64,000 nucleotides of DNA from Streptococcus sp. 29887 (lineage in GTDB: Bacteria; Bacillota; Bacilli; Lactobacillales; Streptococcaceae), in contig NZ_CP118735.1 of NCBI RefSeq assembly GCF_032595075.1, positions 1,516,001 to 1,580,000 on the forward strand. The letters are read 5' to 3'. Position numbers and translations under genes: made by a program. The notes under the pieces were generated by a model. It was not told the DNA's origin. It was given only the letters and a program-made list of their open reading frames with translations, and ran no database searches. Positions 58,583 to 64,000 of this stretch are shown here, piece after piece; the stretch's first letter is position 1; each line of letters begins with the position of its first letter.

Positions 58583-59116
58583 CTAAAGTTTTTTTCTAAC
58601 ATCCTTCAATTGTGTCCGAACACTTGCATCGATGACCTTGTGGTTAACACTCACAATGAAACCACCAAGTAGACTTTGGTCTAATTCTTCGATGATAGTT
58701 CGTACACGCAAGGAGAATCGTTCTTCCACTAACTGACGTAGTCGATCTTTTTGCACCTCAGTCAAGGGATAAACGGAAACCACATGGGCTTCAAATTCAT
58801 TTTTAAATTTACTGATTTGTAAACGGACACGCTCTAGTGTTTCCAGTAGCAAGTCTGCATGCCCATCACGAATAATATCCTCAATCAAATCATTGATTTG
58901 CCAGAAACTTGATTGGCGAACGGTTCGTACGAATGCAGCTTTTTCCTCTCTTGATACCGTAGCAGACAACAAAAGACGATTAAGCTTGCTATCATGGATA
59001 ATCGTAATCAATTCAGAAAGCTGGTCATACATTTCCCAAATTTCTGCATGATCACTGACTTTTTCAACAAATGATAGAGCGTATTTTTGCACAAGGGCAT
59101 TTTCTCTAGCGTTCAT
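58583..59116 (-). CDS. atpH: ATP synthase delta subunit
   Basis: Peripheral-stalk subunit of 177 aa. It starts directly after the atpF stop (TAGATG) with translational coupling. Confidence 0.93.
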   Translation of the reverse strand: MNARENALVQKYALSFVEKVSDHAEIWEMYDQLSELITIIHDSKLNRLLLSATVSREEKAAFVRTVRQSSFWQINDLIEDIIRDGHADLLLETLERVRLQISKFKNEFEAHVVSVYPLTEVQKDRLRQLVEERFSLRVRTIIEELDQSLLGGFIVSVNHKVIDASVRTQLKDVRKKL

Positions 59117-59623
59117 CTACTTTTCTCCCAGCTTATCCAAATAACGATCAATCAAATTGCTGTGGGCTGCCTGGTCTAGGTCTTCTAAAATGATTTTACC
59201 TGCCAAATCAACAGCTAATTCAGCGACTTGAACACGCAAGTTTTCTTGGGCTTCACGCTTCTCAGCTTCGATTTCCATCTGCGCTTTTTGTTTCAAGCCT
59301 TGGATTTCAACTTCTGCCTGTTCAAGAAGACGTTTTTTCTCTAGTTTCGCTCGCTCAATAGCGTCTTGAATGATTTTTTGTCCTTCAACACGACCTTGAA
59401 CCAATTCCTGTTCCCGTTGTTGAACCAGGTTTGAAGCAGCAGTTAATTTTTCTTCTGCCGCATCAATATCATTGGCAATCTTATTGGCACGTTCTTCAAA
59501 AATACCTGTAATTCGGTCCCAAGCGAATACACGAATAAGGATAATCAATATCGCAAAAGAAGCCGTTACGAGAATAAAGTTTCCAAGAACAGTGCTAGAT
59601 TGCATTGCTAAAATTGTTGCCAT
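59117..59623 (-). CDS. atpF: ATP synthase b subunit
   Basis: A 168-aa peripheral-stalk subunit: one N-terminal membrane span (ASFAILIILIRVF) and a long charged coiled coil that binds F1. Confidence 0.95.
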   Translation of the reverse strand: MATILAMQSSTVLGNFILVTASFAILIILIRVFAWDRITGIFEERANKIANDIDAAEEKLTAASNLVQQREQELVQGRVEGQKIIQDAIERAKLEKKRLLEQAEVEIQGLKQKAQMEIEAEKREAQENLRVQVAELAVDLAGKIILEDLDQAAHSNLIDRYLDKLGEK

Positions 59624-59640
59624 ATTTTTCTTTCCCTTTC

Positions 59641-60357
59641 TTACTCACCATGACCGTGGATTTTTTTGTTCAAGTACATGGATACCAGCATGACAAATAC
59701 ATAGCCTTGCAAACATGAAATGAAGACAGAGAAGCCTGTCCAGACAATGTTTAGTGCAAATGCAACTGGATAAGCTACTGCACTTTGTTGTGATAGCTGT
59801 AAAAGAAGTGAAACCAAAACCTCACCTGCGTAAATATTACCGTACAAGCGCAAGGCAAGTGAAGCAAGGTTGGTAATTTCTTCTAAAATGTTCATCGGAG
59901 TCATTGCCAAAGGGGTCACAAAATCTTTCAGATATTGCTTAACCCCTCTACGGCGCATACCCTCGACATGACAAAAAACAGTTGCAATGGCTGCTAGTCC
60001 AAAATCGTAGGCCATGTTGGCTGTCGGAGATGTCCACAAATTATGACCTTCTGCTGTTTCCAACTTGGTCATCAAACCCAAGTTATTTGCTACCAAAAGA
60101 AAGGTGAAGACCGTGAAGAAGAACAAGGCGTACCTTTTAGCATCTTCATCTCCAAGATTTCCCTTAGTGAAATTGATGGTCAATTCGTACACGTACTCCA
60201 AAACATTCTGTTTACCTTTTGGCTTCAGTTCCATTCGGCGACTAGCCCAAAAAACAAGTAAGAAAATAACGGAAATGGTTATGATAGAAACCAATACCAT
60301 GGTCAGGTCAAAGGTTACGGGACCAAGGGTAAGGGTTGGACTTAAATGTTCTTCCAA
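59641..60357 (-). CDS. atpB: ATP synthase a subunit
   Basis: A 238-aa membrane stator subunit with the half-channels. [13 protein letters not shown] carries the essential Arg near residue 174. It follows atpE by 36 nt. Confidence 0.96.
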   Translation of the reverse strand: MEEHLSPTLTLGPVTFDLTMVLVSIITISVIFLLVFWASRRMELKPKGKQNVLEYVYELTINFTKGNLGDEDAKRYALFFFTVFTFLLVANNLGLMTKLETAEGHNLWTSPTANMAYDFGLAAIATVFCHVEGMRRRGVKQYLKDFVTPLAMTPMNILEEITNLASLALRLYGNIYAGEVLVSLLLQLSQQSAVAYPVAFALNIVWTGFSVFISCLQGYVFVMLVSMYLNKKIHGHGE

Positions 60358-60393
60358 TGGAGGTTCCCCCCTTTTCTATTTCTCTATTTTCTA

Positions 60394-60594
60394 CTATTTC
60401 AAGACAAACATCATAGCCAAGGTTACGAAGAACGTTCCCTCGATAAAGGCAACACCCAAGAATACACCAGCCATTAACTTGCTTTGCATTTCTGGTTGAC
60501 GTGCAGTCGAACTAAGGTAAGAAGCTACCAACAGTCCTTCACCAATACTTACACCAAGACAGGCCAAACCTAAAGCCAACGCGCCTAAATTCAT
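60394..60594 (-). CDS. atpE: ATP synthase c subunit
   Basis: A 66-aa hairpin of the rotor ring with the proton-carrying Glu at residue 52 (VAFIEGTFF) and the polar loop ARQPE. It is the first gene of the operon; the ATG at 60594 follows AAAGGAGAATTCGTT. Shorter than the 79-aa E. coli c subunit, as usual in streptococci. Confidence 0.96.
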   Translation of the reverse strand: MNLGALALGLACLGVSIGEGLLVASYLSSTARQPEMQSKLMAGVFLGVAFIEGTFFVTLAMMFVLK

Positions 60595-60628
60595 AACGAA
60601 TTCTCCTTTTAAAATTTAATACCATGTA

Positions 60629-60657
60629 AGGATACTCCTAAAACATCTATTTGTCAA
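60629..60657 (-). promoter_or_regulatory. atp operon promoter
   Basis: Minus strand TTGACA (60657-60652), a 17-bp spacer and TATCCT (60634-60629), about 35 bp before atpE. A cre-like TGAAAGCGTTTAAT (12 of 14 positions) lies upstream at 60672-60685. Confidence 0.75.
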
Positions 60658-60700
60658 GAAAATACCGCCTTTGAAAGCGTTTAATTCGCCATTGAAATAG

Positions 60701-60726
60701 AAAAAGAAAAGACCTGCTGTCTTTTC
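60701..60726 (-). terminator. Terminator of the lipid kinase gene
   Basis: Minus-strand stem GAAAAGAC / GTCTTTTC with a 5-nt loop, followed by TTTTTC. Confidence 0.75.
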
Positions 60727-60733
60727 TTCCTAT

Positions 60734-61774
60734 TTATATAGCAGAATCTATATGACTACTTTCTTCAATGAAACGTTTGGTCATATTTTCTCGATCAACC
60801 TGCTCCGTATCCAAAGTGATAGCCTCATCAGAAACCAGGTCCGTATCCGCAAAAAATTCAATATGATTTTGAAGATTGTGCAATTCAACTGGCGCATCTC
60901 CACCAAACTCTCCATCAAGATTGAGAAGAAGGCGGCTGTCGGAACTAAGGTTTTCGATAGATAAAGACCTTGTCTTGATATACTCAATTAAATCACTCTC
61001 AATATGCTTCCCACCATCTAAAACTTGACCAATTAACTGAAGGATTTCAAAGAGATTGCCTGTTTTTACCATTATCAGGGTAAAATTCCCATCATCCAAC
61101 TTGGCATCTGGAACAATTTGCTCAAAACCACCAATAGAATTAGTTAAGGCGACAAATATCATGGAAATGGATCCTTCAAATCTTCCCCCATCGTGCGTCA
61201 CTCGTACAGGTGTAAATTGGACTTGTGGCAAAAGCTCCGCCCCCTTGACCACATAAGCCAAATAGCCAAACATTGTTTTGAGCTGACTTGGCACACTGTA
61301 AGTCAATTCTGTCAGAGTTCCTGCGGCAGCGATGTTAATGAAGTAATGTTCTTGATAAAGTCCATTTTTTTCATTCTTTGCCAAGCCAATATCCATCAAA
61401 ATCGTTTGTTTTTTCCCAATCAGCTTGGCTGCTTCGATCGGGTTGCCACGAGGTACCTTGAGTGCACGCGCATAGTCATTGGTCGTTCCTGTTGGAATAA
61501 TAGCCATCTTTGGTCTATTTTCAAGGGGAGCAATTCCGTTGACCACTTCATTGATGGTGCCATCTCCTCCTGCTGCGATGACTAGGTCAAAGCCCGCCTC
61601 TGCTGCTCTTTTCGCCTCATTTTTTGCTGAATCTTTTGCGGCCGTTGTCTGAAAAGCAGAGGTTTCATAACCGAAACCTTCTAAAATTTCTAGTACGTCT
61701 GCCACATTTTTTTTCATGATTTCCTGACCTGAGGTAGGATTGTAAATCAATCTTGCTCGCTTGCGTTCTTCCAT
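60734..61774 (-). CDS. Diacylglycerol kinase family lipid kinase
   Basis: A 346-aa soluble or peripheral lipid kinase. GGDGTINEVVNGI near residue 70 is the nucleotide-binding signature and PTGTTNDYARAL follows near 95. In Gram-positive bacteria DgkB recycles diacylglycerol from lipoteichoic acid synthesis; the substrate here is inferred. It lies 10 nt after ligA. Confidence 0.88.
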   Translation of the reverse strand: MEERKRARLIYNPTSGQEIMKKNVADVLEILEGFGYETSAFQTTAAKDSAKNEAKRAAEAGFDLVIAAGGDGTINEVVNGIAPLENRPKMAIIPTGTTNDYARALKVPRGNPIEAAKLIGKKQTILMDIGLAKNEKNGLYQEHYFINIAAAGTLTELTYSVPSQLKTMFGYLAYVVKGAELLPQVQFTPVRVTHDGGRFEGSISMIFVALTNSIGGFEQIVPDAKLDDGNFTLIMVKTGNLFEILQLIGQVLDGGKHIESDLIEYIKTRSLSIENLSSDSRLLLNLDGEFGGDAPVELHNLQNHIEFFADTDLVSDEAITLDTEQVDRENMTKRFIEESSHIDSAI

Positions 61775-61784
61775 ATCCTATACC

Positions 61785-63794
<2,010 letters not shown>

Positions 63795-63868
63795 TTAGGT
63801 TAGGAAATTTTAGATACATTTGAGCAAAAAAGAGTATAATAGATATATAAAATTTTGGGAGGTGCCTC

Positions 63869-64000
63869 GTGGCTATCACATATAAACGACAAGACGATTT
63901 GGAAAAAATGCTGGAAGAATTTGCATCCTTTGACAAACTCGAGGAAGTTGAATTTCCAGACCCAACAAGCACTGAAAAAAATAAGCAGAAAGTTGACGAT
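63869..64000 (+). CDS. N-terminal part of an unidentified plus-strand gene
   Basis: A frame opens at GTG (63869) with a strong site GGGAGGTGCCTC and runs off the window after 44 codons. The product starts MAITYKRQDDLEKMLEEF and is highly acidic with two predicted helices. A TATAAT lies at 63835-63840. Too little is visible to name it; a carbohydrate-active enzyme gene lies next to ligA in several streptococci, but that is only a hint. Confidence 0.6.
   Translation, partial: MAITYKRQDDLEKMLEEFASFDKLEEVEFPDPTSTEKNKQKVDD

Overview
The window reads as chromosome of a low-GC streptococcus, most like Streptococcus suis. The evidence is gene order and protein character: a histidine-degradation (hut) cluster with formate-tetrahydrofolate ligase, the murA-epuA-endA order, an atpEBFHAGDC operon with c before a, pheS-acetyltransferase-pheT, and a glucuronate/glucuronide cluster. 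The species call is inference; no rRNA or tRNA gene is present to confirm it.

Layout. 1-304: end of an unidentified gene. 387-11829: histidine utilisation. On the minus strand lie hutU-ftcD-fchA-fhs-hutD-permease-hutH-hutG, with hutI divergent on the plus strand. Together they take histidine to glutamate and pass the formimino carbon to folate. 11878-13881: metG. 14036-15372: two tandem DUF1361 membrane genes. 15411-29096: an accessory, defence-like island. It holds three small or uncharacterised membrane genes, a tightly coupled Mod / SLATT-like / Res / membrane-anchored 393-aa operon (a type III restriction-modification system with two added membrane proteins), two tandem type I toxin-antitoxin modules, a DUF4391 protein with a large SNF2-type helicase, and a DUF3885 protein. 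29210-32376: CPBP protease, two DUF975 membrane proteins and a DUF2087 protein.

32422-37727: pheS, a GNAT acetyltransferase and pheT, heavily invaded by palindromic repeats. These are a hairpin array with terminal inverted repeats after pheT, a 223-bp tandem repeat between pheS and the acetyltransferase, and a MITE-like element sitting inside the pheS T-box leader. 37779-51473: glucuronide and uronate catabolism in two same-strand operons: transporter, kdgK, uidA and gntR, then kdgA, uxaC, uxuA, mannonate oxidoreductase, HAD and two GH3 enzymes. Both promoters carry the same palindromic operator in the -35/-10 spacer plus a catabolite-repression (cre)-like site.

51667-63743: endA, epuA, murA, a DUF1146 gene, the F1Fo ATP synthase operon, a diacylglycerol kinase and ligA. 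A new plus-strand gene runs off the end.

The most promising unexplained system is the Mod/SLATT/Res/393-aa operon with its flanking toxin-antitoxin pair and helicase-DUF4391 pair. The most striking regulatory oddity is the mobile repeat inserted in the pheS T-box.
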